From Thiobacillus sp. (lineage in GTDB: Bacteria; Pseudomonadota; Gammaproteobacteria; Burkholderiales; Thiobacillaceae), in assembly GCA_024709425.1 (NCBI GenBank), contig JANJWS010000052.1, forward strand, positions 1-46,545: a stretch of DNA of 46,545 nucleotides, read 5' to 3'. A program made the position numbers and the translations under genes. The notes under the pieces were generated by a model. It was not told the DNA's origin and did no database searches. It saw only the letters and a list, made by a program, of their open reading frames with translations. Positions 31,509 to 40,024 of the stretch are shown piece after piece. Every line of letters begins with the position of its first letter. Positions within the stretch are counted from its first letter, which is position 1.

Positions 31509-32282
31509 TCACCCCCGCGGGCGGGCGCGCAGGGCGAGCAGGCCCAGCCCCGCCAGCATCAATGCCGCCGCCGAGGGCTCCGGGATCGCGCTGGTGAACA
31601 GGTGCGACTGCGGTACGACCGACCAGTCGTTCGTGCCCGGCGTGTACCAGGCAAGCTGCACGGCACCCGCCTCCAGTCGCTCGTAGGCGTCGAGCCGGAA
31701 GCCATACAGGCCGGTGTCGAGCAGGAGGTCTTCGGTGAAGCCGAGGCGGTCGCGGGGATTGAGTCCATCGATGCCGATACTGAGTGACGCGCTGTCCGCG
31801 CCGAACAGGCTGAATCGAAAGCCGTCGTCGTATAGCACGCCGAAGTTGTAGTAACCTGGTGCGGTGATCGCAATGTAGCCCCAGAAGCGGCTCGCCCAGT
31901 TGTCCTGCGACGCGGTGGGGTCGCCGTTGAACGGTGGCGCAAGCGTTGGGTTGCTCCAGGCGGCGCCCCAGTCGTCGATGAAACGCTGGTCGGCGAAATT
32001 GATGTGTGCGACGTGCGTGCTCAGCGTGCGAACCACCGCCGGATCACCCGCGGTCAGGTTCATGACCGCGTCCTGGTCGGCCAGCCCCCAGATACCCGTG
32101 CCCCAGGTTTCGTGGCCCTGCAGGGTGCCGCGCCAGCCGTCATCGACCTGGACCCAGCTGCTGTGGGCACCGTCGCCCCCGAGGAACATGCCCTCGATCT
32201 GTGGTGCGAGGGGAATGGCGTGGGCCTGAAGGCTGCCGTACAGCAGCGCACCCAGCAACAGGGTGGAAGGTCGGGCTGACAT
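31509..32282 (-). CDS. PEP-CTERM sorted exported protein with PA14-like domain
   Basis: 257 aa. Signal peptide MSARPSTLLLGALLYGSLQAHA. The middle (WGYIAITAPGYYNFGVLYDDGFRFSLFG) resembles PA14/GLEYA-type beta-sandwich sequence. The C-terminus from about 233 is a sorting signal: IPEPSAAALMLAGLGLLALRA followed by Arg-Pro-Arg, recognised by exosortase EpsH/XrtA systems. GGAG lies seven bases before the ATG. A consensus sigma-54 promoter precedes it and pgaD follows after four bases, so it leads the pga operon. Confidence 0.9.
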   Translation of the reverse strand: MSARPSTLLLGALLYGSLQAHAIPLAPQIEGMFLGGDGAHSSWVQVDDGWRGTLQGHETWGTGIWGLADQDAVMNLTAGDPAVVRTLSTHVAHINFADQRFIDDWGAAWSNPTLAPPFNGDPTASQDNWASRFWGYIAITAPGYYNFGVLYDDGFRFSLFGADSASLSIGIDGLNPRDRLGFTEDLLLDTGLYGFRLDAYERLEAGAVQLAWYTPGTNDWSVVPQSHLFTSAIPEPSAAALMLAGLGLLALRARPRG

Positions 32283-32328
32283 GAGGATCTCCGAGGTGTT
32301 GTTATCGAACTTTGATGCACGGAGACCA

Positions 32329-32344
32329 AGCAATCACCGTGCCA
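32329..32344 (-). promoter_or_regulatory. Sigma-54 promoter of the PEP-CTERM/pgaDCA operon
   Basis: Minus-strand TGGCACGGTGATTGCT is a full match to TGGCAC-N5-TTGCW with GG and GC ten bases apart. Predicted start near 32318 gives a leader of about 36 bases. PEP-CTERM genes in related bacteria are known to be RpoN- and PrsK/PrsR-dependent, which this supports. Confidence 0.87.
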
Positions 32345-32507
32345 GGGAGTTACTCGCGGCAACGGCACGCGTGGCGCGGCCTTGCGCGAGGTTGGGGGCG
32401 GGGATTGGGAATGGGGTGTTGTGTTGTCGACACCCTCGTCATCGCAGTGACGCGCGTGTCATGCCGCACCCCTGCGGCCCTGCATGGGGGCGTTGGCCCC
32501 GGGGCGT

Positions 32508-32568
32508 GAAGGCGCGTCGTGGCGCGCCTTCGCCTGCGTCAAAGGGCGCTGGCCGCAGCGCGGCCAGC
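32508..32568 (-). terminator. Tandem hairpins downstream of the DUF302 gene
   Basis: GCTGGCCGC-3 bases-GCGGCCAGC (32548-32568) followed, on the minus strand, by GCCCTTTG, and then GAAGGCGCG-6 bases-CGCGCCTTC (32508-32531). Located 5 bases after the stop of the DUF302 gene, so probably the end of the ilvE-zinc finger-DUF302 unit. The U-run is short. Confidence 0.6.
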
Positions 32569-32573
32569 CAGGA

Positions 32574-33092
32574 CTACTCGATGATACCGGCCAGGAGTGC
32601 CTTTTCTTCTGCGGCGAGCTGCTTCAGCAATGGCTCGAAGGCGGGGGTGGCCATCTGCGCCATGAATTCGGTGTTCGGCTTGGCGATGTAGACCTTGCCA
32701 TCGGTGCCTTCGAACACGCTGATGCGGCAGGGCGCGAACGGCATGACCTTTTGCGCGGCCTGCGCCTTGAGCAGGTTTTCGGCGAGATCGCGCTTGCACA
32801 GGCCCATCATCTTGAACGGGCGGGGATTCTTCTGGCCGGCTTTCAGCATGGCTTCCTGCATGTCCACCACTGGGCCGATCTCCCAGCCGCGCTTCCTGGC
32901 CACATCCTGCAGCGTATTGACGGTTTCGTTGAAGCCGAGCCGGCTCTTCCTTTCCGTCACCATGGCGACCATGAGCTTCGCCTGTGCTTCCTGCATCTTG
33001 CGGATTTCCGCCTGGGGGTCGAGTTGCTGGGCATGGGCCACGGCCATTGTGGACAGGGTCAGCAGCGAAACGAGGGTGGCAAGAGCTTTCAT
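32574..33092 (-). CDS. Periplasmic DUF302 domain protein
   Basis: 172 aa. Signal peptide MKALATLVSLLTLSTMAVAHA. The DUF302 domain follows (SRLGFNETVNTLQDVARKRGWEIGPVVDMQEAML), with two Cys, in MGLCKRDLAENLLKA and MPFAPCRISVFEGTDGKVYI. Function unknown; the family occurs in sulfur- and anaerobe-rich genomes. AGGAG precedes the ATG; it follows the zinc-finger gene by 24 bases. Confidence 0.85.
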   Translation of the reverse strand: MKALATLVSLLTLSTMAVAHAQQLDPQAEIRKMQEAQAKLMVAMVTERKSRLGFNETVNTLQDVARKRGWEIGPVVDMQEAMLKAGQKNPRPFKMMGLCKRDLAENLLKAQAAQKVMPFAPCRISVFEGTDGKVYIAKPNTEFMAQMATPAFEPLLKQLAAEEKALLAGIIE

Positions 33093-33116
33093 GCGGATCT
33101 CCTTGGAAAGCGTATT

Positions 33117-33338
33117 TCAGTGTGCACAGGCGCCCGGTTTGCCCTTGAGCCGGTACAACGTGCCGCAGTAGGGACACAGAGCCTCGCCGCGTTCGGCGAT
33201 CGGCAGGTAGACGCGCGGGTGCGCGTTCCAGTCCACGTGCTGCGGCATCGGGCAATGCAGCGGCAATTCGTCATCACGCACTTCGATGACGCGCTGGGTG
33301 TTTTCCTGTTTCGAAGCATTCGCGTTGTGCGGGGTCAT
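33117..33338 (-). CDS. zf-CHCC zinc-finger protein
   Basis: 73 aa, MTPHNANASKQENTQRVIEV. The metal ligands are Cys and His in LHCPMPQHVDWNAHPRVYLP and the pair CPYC in EALCPYCGTLYRL, matching the zf-CHCC family (bacterial relative of mitochondrial NDUFS6). It lies 13 bases after ilvE, an arrangement common in betaproteobacteria. Role unknown. Confidence 0.85.
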   Translation of the reverse strand: MTPHNANASKQENTQRVIEVRDDELPLHCPMPQHVDWNAHPRVYLPIAERGEALCPYCGTLYRLKGKPGACAH

Positions 33339-33351
33339 GCCAGGATTCCGT

Positions 33352-34275
33352 TCAGTTGACCGGGGTGAGCCATTCGGTGTGTTTCGGCGCGCGGCCGTGC
33401 ACGCAGTCGAAATACATCGCCTGCAGCTTTGCCGTGACCGGGCCGCGCGTGCCTTCGCCGATGGCGCGATTGTCGAGTTCACGAATCGGCGTCACTTCGG
33501 CAGCGGTGCCGGTGAAAAACGCCTCGTCCGCAGTATAGACTTCATCGCGGGTGATGCGTTTCTCGATCACTTGCAGGCCGATCTCGCCCGCCAGCTGCAC
33601 GATGGTGTCGCGCGTGATGCCTTCCAGCGCGCTGGTGAGGTCTGGCGTGTAGAGCTTGCCGTTCCTGATGATGAAGATGTTCTCGCCCGAGCCCTCGGCG
33701 ACGAAGCCGTCGACGTCGAGCAGCAGCGCTTCCTGGTAGCCGTCCATCTCGGCTTCCTTGTGCGCGAGGATCGAGTTCATGTAGTTGCCGTTCGCCTTCG
33801 CCTTGCACATGGTGATGTTGACATGGTGGCGCGAGAACGAACTGGTCTTCACGCGGATGCCCTGGGACAGCGCTTCCTCGCCCATGTAGGCCCCCCATGG
33901 CCAGGCGGCGACGATCACGTGCACCGACAGATTCTTCGCCGAGATGCCCATCGCTTCGGCGCCGAAGAAGGCCATCGGGCGGAGATACCCGGATTCGAGC
34001 TTGTTCTCGCGCACGACCATGCGCTGCGCTTCGGAAATCGTCGCCTTGTCGAACGGCATCTTCATGCCGAGGATGTGGGCGGAACGGAACAGCCGGTCGG
34101 TGTGTTCCTGCAGGCGGAAGATCGCCGTGCCCTGTTCGGCCTTGTAGGCGCGCACGCCCTCGAAGACGCCCATGCCGTAATGCAGGGTGTGGGTGAGAAC
34201 GTGGGTGGTGGCGTCGCGCCAGGGGACGAGCTTGCCGTCGTACCAGATGACGCCGTCGCGGTCGGCCATGGACAT
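33352..34275 (-). CDS. ilvE: Branched-chain-amino-acid aminotransferase
   Basis: 307-aa PLP enzyme of leucine, isoleucine and valine synthesis. Starts MSMADRDGVIWYDGKLVPW; GMGVFEGVRAY near residue 35; PLP lysine in CKAKANGNYMNSI; EGSGENIFII; FFTGTAAEVTPI. These are the class IV signatures. Start at 34275 chosen by similarity, as no strong ribosome site is present. First gene of a three-gene minus unit; divergent from the RNase T2-like gene. Confidence 0.95.
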   Translation of the reverse strand: MSMADRDGVIWYDGKLVPWRDATTHVLTHTLHYGMGVFEGVRAYKAEQGTAIFRLQEHTDRLFRSAHILGMKMPFDKATISEAQRMVVRENKLESGYLRPMAFFGAEAMGISAKNLSVHVIVAAWPWGAYMGEEALSQGIRVKTSSFSRHHVNITMCKAKANGNYMNSILAHKEAEMDGYQEALLLDVDGFVAEGSGENIFIIRNGKLYTPDLTSALEGITRDTIVQLAGEIGLQVIEKRITRDEVYTADEAFFTGTAAEVTPIRELDNRAIGEGTRGPVTAKLQAMYFDCVHGRAPKHTEWLTPVN

Positions 34276-34376
34276 GGTGGGGATTCTCTTAAACGAATGA
34301 ACAAAGCCAAATTTTACCGGAATCTTCATCCGGCGAAGTGGCTGTGGCACGATTCGACCTTCCCGGGGAGATTGCG

Positions 34377-35123
34377 ATGAGAGGGGCGACACTCGCCGTC
34401 GCGTTGCTGCTGGCGCCGCTCGTGGGCTGCGCCGAGCCGGCACGCTTCGACCACTACGTGCTGGCGCTTGCCGTGGCGCCTGCCTTTTGCGAGGACGATC
34501 CCGAGCGCAAGCGCGGCTTTGCGCAATGCCGTGCGCTGTCCGGATCGGCCTTCCAGGCGACGCCGCTGACACTCCACGGCCTGTGGCCCAACCGTCTCGA
34601 CCGTCGCCATCCGGCCTGGTGCGGGGGCGAGGCCGGCGGCGCATTCTGCCGCCTGCCGCCAGTCGAACTGCCGCCGCAGACGCGTGCGCGTCTGGAGCGG
34701 GCGATGCCTGCCGTAGCGGATTGCCTCGACCGCTACCAGTGGGCCAAGCACGGCAGTTGCGCCGGCCTGCATCAAGCCGATTATTTTGCCGCCGCAGCCG
34801 CACTCACCGAGCGCGTCAACCGTGCGCTGGGGGACGAAATCGCGCGTCACACGGGGCGTGAAATCGGCCTGGCCGCACTGCTTGAGCGCGTCGCCGCACG
34901 CGACCCCGAGCTCGCCAGAGCGGTCAGCTTCGATTGCCGCACGCCGCACACCCGGGAGCCGTCGAAGCGGCGCCCCATGCTGCGTGAGGTACGCGTGGCG
35001 TTCGAGCGCACCCCGATCACCGGCGCGCCCGGTAAGCCGCTGCCGCGCGCTGCCGCCGGCATCCGGCATTACAACTCGGGCTGTCCGCAGGGCCGTGCCT
35101 ATGTCGATACGCCGCTCGATTGA
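34377..35123 (+). CDS. RNase T2-family lipoprotein with altered active site
   Basis: 248 aa. Lipoprotein signal with lipobox LVGC (Cys18). CAS1 is intact (LTLHGLWPN, His67). CAS2 reads RYQWAKHGSC: Lys124 and His125 are kept, but the usual HEW is YQW, so the catalytic Glu is Gln and the preceding His is Tyr. Several Cys pairs (e.g. Cys82/91, Cys116/128) suit periplasmic disulphides. GGGGAG lies seven bases before the ATG. RNase T2 enzymes cleave RNA through a 2',3'-cyclic phosphate; this one may have reduced or changed activity. Confidence 0.85.
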   Translation: MRGATLAVALLLAPLVGCAEPARFDHYVLALAVAPAFCEDDPERKRGFAQCRALSGSAFQATPLTLHGLWPNRLDRRHPAWCGGEAGGAFCRLPPVELPPQTRARLERAMPAVADCLDRYQWAKHGSCAGLHQADYFAAAAALTERVNRALGDEIARHTGREIGLAALLERVAARDPELARAVSFDCRTPHTREPSKRRPMLREVRVAFERTPITGAPGKPLPRAAAGIRHYNSGCPQGRAYVDTPLD

Positions 35124-35164
35124 ACTTGCGTGGCTCGTTGCCAGCGCCTGCGCCTACGGCGGGG

Positions 35165-35824
35165 TCACGGCGTGTTGATGCGCACGAATTCCGGAAAGAA
35201 TTCCGCCCGCACGAAGTAGGTGCCATCGCAATTGTAGGAGGCGCGCACGATGCGCTCCGACAGCGAGATGGCCGCATTGCGCAGGTAATAACCTTCGATG
35301 CCGCGCAGCACGTTGAAGCCTTGCACGATCTCGTCGATGGCCTGCACCGCGAGGGGTTGCCAGGCGTCGCGTTCCGTGTCCATCAGCTTCATCCAGTGGG
35401 CGGGCAGATAGGCGCGCAGGGGGCCGGTCTGCGTCATCGCACGCACCCAGGCGATCGTGCGCATCTTCTCCTCGTAAGGCACGGCGACGAAATGGCGTGC
35501 GGTATAGCCCGGCTTGACCAGGTCCTCGGCATCGTGCACCTCGTAGGCGAAGGGATTGAAGATCGACTCGGTGCGTACTTCGGAACTGTTGAAGCCCACG
35601 TAGATCGCGTACACGCCGGTGTCGCGCAGCAGCGTGGCGCAGGTTTCCAGGACCGCGCCGGCGATCTGGTCGAGGCGTGAGGGCTGGCGCGGGCGCAGCG
35701 GCACCGTCTCGCGCAGGCTCGGGTCGCCCTTGATGCTGACGAAGGGCCGGTCCGCCGGCAGCCCGCTCGCGCCGACGATGGGTTCATGCAGCAGGCAGAC
35801 GTTGGCAGGAGAAATGGTCGTCAT
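35165..35824 (-). CDS. Conserved-looking protein of unknown function
   Basis: 219 aa starting MTTISPANVCLLHEPIVGAS. No signal peptide or membrane segment. Mixed alpha/beta composition, with GVYAIYVGFNSSEVRTESIFNPFAYEVHDAEDL and YEEKMRTIAWVRAMTQTGPLRAYLPAHWMKLMD as the most ordered parts. Codon use is like its neighbours, supporting a real gene. The ribosome site is weak and the start uncertain. I do not recognise a family. Confidence 0.7.
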   Translation of the reverse strand: MTTISPANVCLLHEPIVGASGLPADRPFVSIKGDPSLRETVPLRPRQPSRLDQIAGAVLETCATLLRDTGVYAIYVGFNSSEVRTESIFNPFAYEVHDAEDLVKPGYTARHFVAVPYEEKMRTIAWVRAMTQTGPLRAYLPAHWMKLMDTERDAWQPLAVQAIDEIVQGFNVLRGIEGYYLRNAAISLSERIVRASYNCDGTYFVRAEFFPEFVRINTP

Positions 35825-35951
35825 GGCGCCATTGTCGCACTCCCGGATGACGGTGACGAGACGGTCGGCCCGGCTGGAAGCCACGCGCGGAAGCACGTTC
35901 CCTGCGACGCCTCGTCCATGCCGCCGCCAGGCCATGGCACCATGCGGCGTT

Positions 35952-38900
35952 TCAGCATGTTCGGGAGGTTTTCCTCGTCGCCGCCGGGGCGACAGCGGGT
36001 GCATGTTCGAGGTTTTCCAGGGGCGCCGTGGCGTCATGGCGCTCGAATGCCTGTTGCAGCGCGTCGATGAGCACGGCATCGTCCCATGGTTTGGTGAGGA
36101 ACTTGTAAATCGATCCGCGATTGATCGCAGTGGAGATGCTGTCCGGGTCCGTGTGGGCGGAGAGCACGATGCGTATCGAATGCGGGTAGAGTTCCTTGAT
36201 GCGGCGGAGAAGTTCGGTGCCGCCCATCCTTGGGAGGTGCTGGTCGGACATTACCACCTGGATGGTGTGGCGGGCGAGGAGTGCGAAGGCTTCTTCCGGG
36301 TCGGACGTCGTGAACACCCGCCAGCCGCACGAGCGCAGGGTGTGCCGCAATGCGTGCAGGGTGTCCTGGTCGTCATCCAGCACCAGGAGGGTGCGCTGTG
36401 CCTCCTCGCCGAACAGTGCGGCGACCTTCTCCACGCGCACTCCCCGCAGCAGGCCGCTGGCCAGCGTGTCGGCGGGCAGGGGCTTCGCCACGAAATAGCC
36501 CTGCACCTCGTCGCAGCCCTGGCGACCCAGGTAGGACACGGTCTCGGCCAGTTCTGTGCCCTCGGCAATGGTGTGCATGCCCATCATGCGGGCCATCGCG
36601 ATTACCGTGCGCACGATGGCGGTGTCGTCGGGATCGCGGATTGCGTCGGTGACGAAGGAGCGGTCGATCTTCAGGCGGTCGAAGGCGAAGCGCTTGAGGT
36701 AGCCGAGCGATGAGTAGCCGGTGCCGAAGTCGTCCAGTGCGAGCTGCACCCCGAGTTTCCGGATGGCATCCAGCCGCACGGCGCTCAGTTCCGGGTCGGC
36801 CATCAGGGCGGTTTCCGTGAGTTCCAGTTCCAGGCGCTGGGGTGCGAGACCGGTGCTGTTCAGTACGGCCTGCACCAGCTTGTCGAGTTGCGGATTCGCG
36901 AACTGGCGCGCTGACACGTTCACGCTCATGCGAATTGGTGCGACCCCTGCATGATCCCATTCCACGGCCTGGCGGCAGGCCTCGAACAGCACCCATTCGC
37001 CGATCGGCTCGATCAGGCCGCTATCCTCCGCCAGCGGGATGAAGTGCGCTGGTGGCACCAGCCCCAGTTTCGGATGCTGCCAGCGCACCAGCGCCTCGAC
37101 GCCGCTGATATGCCCGTCCGGCAGCGACACCTGAGGCTGATAATGCAGGCGCAACTCGCCGCGTTCGATGGCGCCGCGCAGTTGACCAAGGAGTTCCAGA
37201 CGCTCCCCCACGCGCGCGTTGAGCGCGGCGGACCAGTACTGGAACTGGTTGCGTCCGAGCGATTTGGCGCGATACATCGCGGCATCGGCATTGCTGAGGA
37301 GTGCCTCGCCGTCGCTGCCGTCGCGGGGAAAAAGCGCGGCACCGATGCTGGCGGTGACGAACAGCTCGCGTTCACCCACCTGCACCGGCTGCGCAATCAT
37401 GTCGAGAACGCGCTGCGCCACCTCGGCGGCTTCGTCATCCTGCGCCGGCTCGGCCAGCACAATGACGAACTCGTCGCCACCGAGCCGAGCGACCGTGTCG
37501 GTTTCACGCACGGTATCGCGCAGGCGGAGGGCGATTTCCTTCAGCAGGACGTCGCCCTGACTGTGGCCGAGGCCGTCGTTGATCAGCTTGAACTGGTCCA
37601 GGTCGATGAACAGGACCGCGGCGATGCCCTCGCGCCTGCGCGCCTGCGCGAGGATCTGGTCGAGGTGCGCGTTCAGCAGAACGCGGTTCGCCAGGCCCGT
37701 GAGCGCGTCGTGGTGCGCGTGCCGCTCCAGTTCTTCCTGGTAGGCGACGCGCTCGCTGATGTCATTCATGATGCCGACATAATGGCTGATGCAGCCCGCG
37801 TCGTCGCGTACGGGTGCGACGTGGAGTTCGTTCCAGAATCGGGTGCCATCCTTGCGGTAGTTGCGCAGGATGACCACGCCGGATTCACCTCGGCTCAGGA
37901 GCTCGCGAAGTTGGGCGAGCCCCGGCTGGTCGCGGTCGTCGCGTTGCAGGAAGGCGAGATTGCCGCCGAGCCCCTCTTCCACGGGGTAGCCGGTGATCGC
38001 GGTGAATCCGGGATTGGCGTAGATCATCGGATAGCCTGGGTGGCTGGCGTCGTGGATCATGATGCCTTCACGGGCGGCTTCCAGCGCACGGGTTCGCAGG
38101 CGCAACTGCGCAGTCCGCGCGCGCCGCGTGCTGATGTCGCGGAAACTGACCACCGCGCCGGCGGGCGCGCCCTGCGCGTCGAGGAGGGCGGCGGCATTGA
38201 GCTCGACCGGGAAGAGGCTGCCATCCGCGCGGCGGAAGGTCTGGTCGCTCGAACTGAAGCGACCGCCCGTCTGCAGCAGGCGGGCGATTCCGCAGTCCTC
38301 GGCCGGGTGCGGCCTGCCGTCCGCGTGGACGTGAACCAGTTCATGCAGGTTGGCACCGTGCAGGCCTTCCGGAGGATAGCCGAGCAGCGCGGAGGCGGAC
38401 TGGTTGGAAAAACTCACCCGGCCTCGGCCGTCCAGACCCACGATGCCCTCTGCCGTGGCGTCCAGGATGAGGCGATGTTCCTGGTTGCGGCGGGCCGCCT
38501 CGTCTGCAAGGGCGTGCAGGTTGCGCACGCGTTCGCGGTCGAAGGCCGTAAGCACCTGCCAGATCGCGAGGCCGGCGACGACCGCGCACAGCGCCCGGAA
38601 CAGCTGCACCGGCAGCCCCGTCTGTTCCGTGAACCAGCCGCTGTTGAGGTGCCGCGCCAGCGGCACGTCGAGCGGCGGCACCACCAGCCCGGCCAGCACG
38701 GCATAGAGGATGAATGCCGTGCCGGTGGTCGCTAGCATGATGCGTACCCGTCGGGTGTCGACCCAGGGCTCGGCGGTGCGGGCGTATTGCAGCAGCCCGG
38801 CGCCGGTGAGCAGGCCACCGGGCAGGGCCAGCGCGTAGCGGCTTGCCAGCAGGGTGTGTTCGACCGACAGGTTGCTGGCAATCGCCGTCGCACCCACCAC

Positions 38901-39236
38901 GCCCAGTGGCAGGGCCAGCATCCAGGGCGCCGTCCAACGACTCAGGCGGGGCTGCATCAGGCGCCGGCCGAATTCCAGAAGCGGCAGGAAAGAGACCGGC
39001 AGCACGACCGTGCGCACGGCATCCAGCAGGGGGTCGCCACCACGGATTACGCGCAGGAAGTCGAGCCATTCGTTGACGCCGTGCAGCAGGCCGAACAGTC
39101 CCAGCAGCGGGATGATGCCGGCGAGCCGGCAATCGTGGGCGAGTCTGGGCTGGCGCAGGATGCTGACGCCCAGAAAAAGGAAGGCGGCGCCATACACGAA
39201 GTAGATCAGCGCCATGTCGGTCGCCCAAGCGGCCAT
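35952..39236 (-). CDS. Membrane PAS-PAS-GGDEF-EAL protein with C-terminal receiver domain
   Basis: 1094 aa. Residues 1-230: about seven membrane helices. About 250-370 and 380-500: PAS domains (SFSNQSASALLGYPPEG; YANPGFTAITGYPVEEG). About 505-670: diguanylate cyclase with intact GGDEF (586-590). About 685-930: EAL domain with intact EAL (714-716), NVSAR, DDFGTGYSSL and EVQGYFVAKPL. About 948-1068: response-regulator receiver with acidic residues DDD (954-956), phospho-acceptor Asp998 (VMSDQHLP) and Lys1049. Both catalytic motifs look functional. A receiver at the C-terminus of a membrane GGDEF-EAL protein is unusual. GAGG lies ten bases before the ATG. Confidence 0.92.
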   Translation of the reverse strand: MAAWATDMALIYFVYGAAFLFLGVSILRQPRLAHDCRLAGIIPLLGLFGLLHGVNEWLDFLRVIRGGDPLLDAVRTVVLPVSFLPLLEFGRRLMQPRLSRWTAPWMLALPLGVVGATAIASNLSVEHTLLASRYALALPGGLLTGAGLLQYARTAEPWVDTRRVRIMLATTGTAFILYAVLAGLVVPPLDVPLARHLNSGWFTEQTGLPVQLFRALCAVVAGLAIWQVLTAFDRERVRNLHALADEAARRNQEHRLILDATAEGIVGLDGRGRVSFSNQSASALLGYPPEGLHGANLHELVHVHADGRPHPAEDCGIARLLQTGGRFSSSDQTFRRADGSLFPVELNAAALLDAQGAPAGAVVSFRDISTRRARTAQLRLRTRALEAAREGIMIHDASHPGYPMIYANPGFTAITGYPVEEGLGGNLAFLQRDDRDQPGLAQLRELLSRGESGVVILRNYRKDGTRFWNELHVAPVRDDAGCISHYVGIMNDISERVAYQEELERHAHHDALTGLANRVLLNAHLDQILAQARRREGIAAVLFIDLDQFKLINDGLGHSQGDVLLKEIALRLRDTVRETDTVARLGGDEFVIVLAEPAQDDEAAEVAQRVLDMIAQPVQVGERELFVTASIGAALFPRDGSDGEALLSNADAAMYRAKSLGRNQFQYWSAALNARVGERLELLGQLRGAIERGELRLHYQPQVSLPDGHISGVEALVRWQHPKLGLVPPAHFIPLAEDSGLIEPIGEWVLFEACRQAVEWDHAGVAPIRMSVNVSARQFANPQLDKLVQAVLNSTGLAPQRLELELTETALMADPELSAVRLDAIRKLGVQLALDDFGTGYSSLGYLKRFAFDRLKIDRSFVTDAIRDPDDTAIVRTVIAMARMMGMHTIAEGTELAETVSYLGRQGCDEVQGYFVAKPLPADTLASGLLRGVRVEKVAALFGEEAQRTLLVLDDDQDTLHALRHTLRSCGWRVFTTSDPEEAFALLARHTIQVVMSDQHLPRMGGTELLRRIKELYPHSIRIVLSAHTDPDSISTAINRGSIYKFLTKPWDDAVLIDALQQAFERHDATAPLENLEHAPAVAPAATRKTSRTC

Positions 39237-39611
39237 GCAGTAACATCCTCAAGTCAGACGAAAGATCGTCCGGAGCTGGCGCAAGGCGTCACTGCAAGGT
39301 CGTGGCGTGTGCGGGACGGCGGCAGCCGCGGCCTGCCGCATGCGTCGCACCGGTTTGGCAATCCCGCTGTGGTAGCGTCAGGCGCCCGTCGTCCGGCAGC
39401 CTTGCGCCCCGCCTTGCGAAAGGGTTTGCCCTTCGCAGATGCCGGGCACGCGGCAACCGGGAGGCCGGAACTCCCCCTCGATGTCATTTCGGTGCGTGCA
39501 GCGAAATCTTTAGCGAATTGCGGTGCGGTGCGCGGTTTGTACCAGTGTCGTGCGATGGCATCCGGGCCTGCGGCCCGCGCAGGAACGGTACGGCCCCGAA
39601 CGCCGTGATCG
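39237..39611. other. Intergenic region without a supported gene
   Basis: 375 bases between the DsrC-like stop and the GGDEF-EAL start (both minus). A short hairpin CGGGCC-TGC-GGCCCG (39563-39577) lies after the DsrC-like gene but has no T-tract. The promoter of the GGDEF-EAL gene should be here; I see no clear hexamers. Confidence 0.5.
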
Positions 39612-39938
39612 TCAGTAGAGGTAGGCGCGGGCTTCTTCGCCGGGATTGGGCAGGCCGGCAACGCGCCAGGCCTCCCGCGGACCGGGGAAAAGATGTTGCA
39701 TGCAGTCCGCGCTCTGTCCGGTAAGGTGGCAGACGTGGCTCAACGCGATGACACAACCATGGCGCAGGTATTCGCGTCTCAAGGCGTGCAGCAGCCCCAA
39801 CTGCAGGTCGCTGAGCGCGCCCAGACCGTCGTTCTCGGCGATGCGTTCGGCCAGACTCTCGCTCCACATGGCAGGGTCGAGCAGAAAGCCGTCCGGGTCG
39901 AATACCGCGGTGCCGGGCGTGGCGAAGAGTGTGTTCAT
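39612..39938 (-). CDS. DsrC/TusE-like protein lacking the C-terminal cysteine
   Basis: 108 aa. Family features in order: DPDGFLLDPAMWSESLAERIA near the N-terminus, LGLLHALRREYLRHG, then QHLFPGPREAWRVAGLPNPG. DsrC and TusE end with a cysteine arm (AGLPKPxxCV) used for sulfur transfer; here the arm reads AGLPNPGEEARAYLY with no Cys. Three other Cys (62, 70, 79) are not at the DsrC positions. A regulatory (RspA-like) role rather than sulfur carriage is plausible. GGGGA six bases before the ATG. Confidence 0.8.
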   Translation of the reverse strand: MNTLFATPGTAVFDPDGFLLDPAMWSESLAERIAENDGLGALSDLQLGLLHALRREYLRHGCVIALSHVCHLTGQSADCMQHLFPGPREAWRVAGLPNPGEEARAYLY

Positions 39939-40024
39939 GGCGGTCCCCGAGCAAATGACTGATTGAGAAAGCGTCTCCTTCACTACATATAGCATCCCCT
40001 TGCCAATCGGCTAGGGGGCGCGGA

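Noticed and set aside
39254-39724. Open frames in the gap before the DsrC-like gene
   Set aside because: No ribosome site, atypical composition and no recognisable motif; the region is left as intergenic.
39945-40024. Sigma-54 promoter upstream of the DsrC-like gene (TGGCAAGGGGATGCT)
   Set aside because: The spacing between GG and GC is nine, not ten, and the -12 lacks TTGC.
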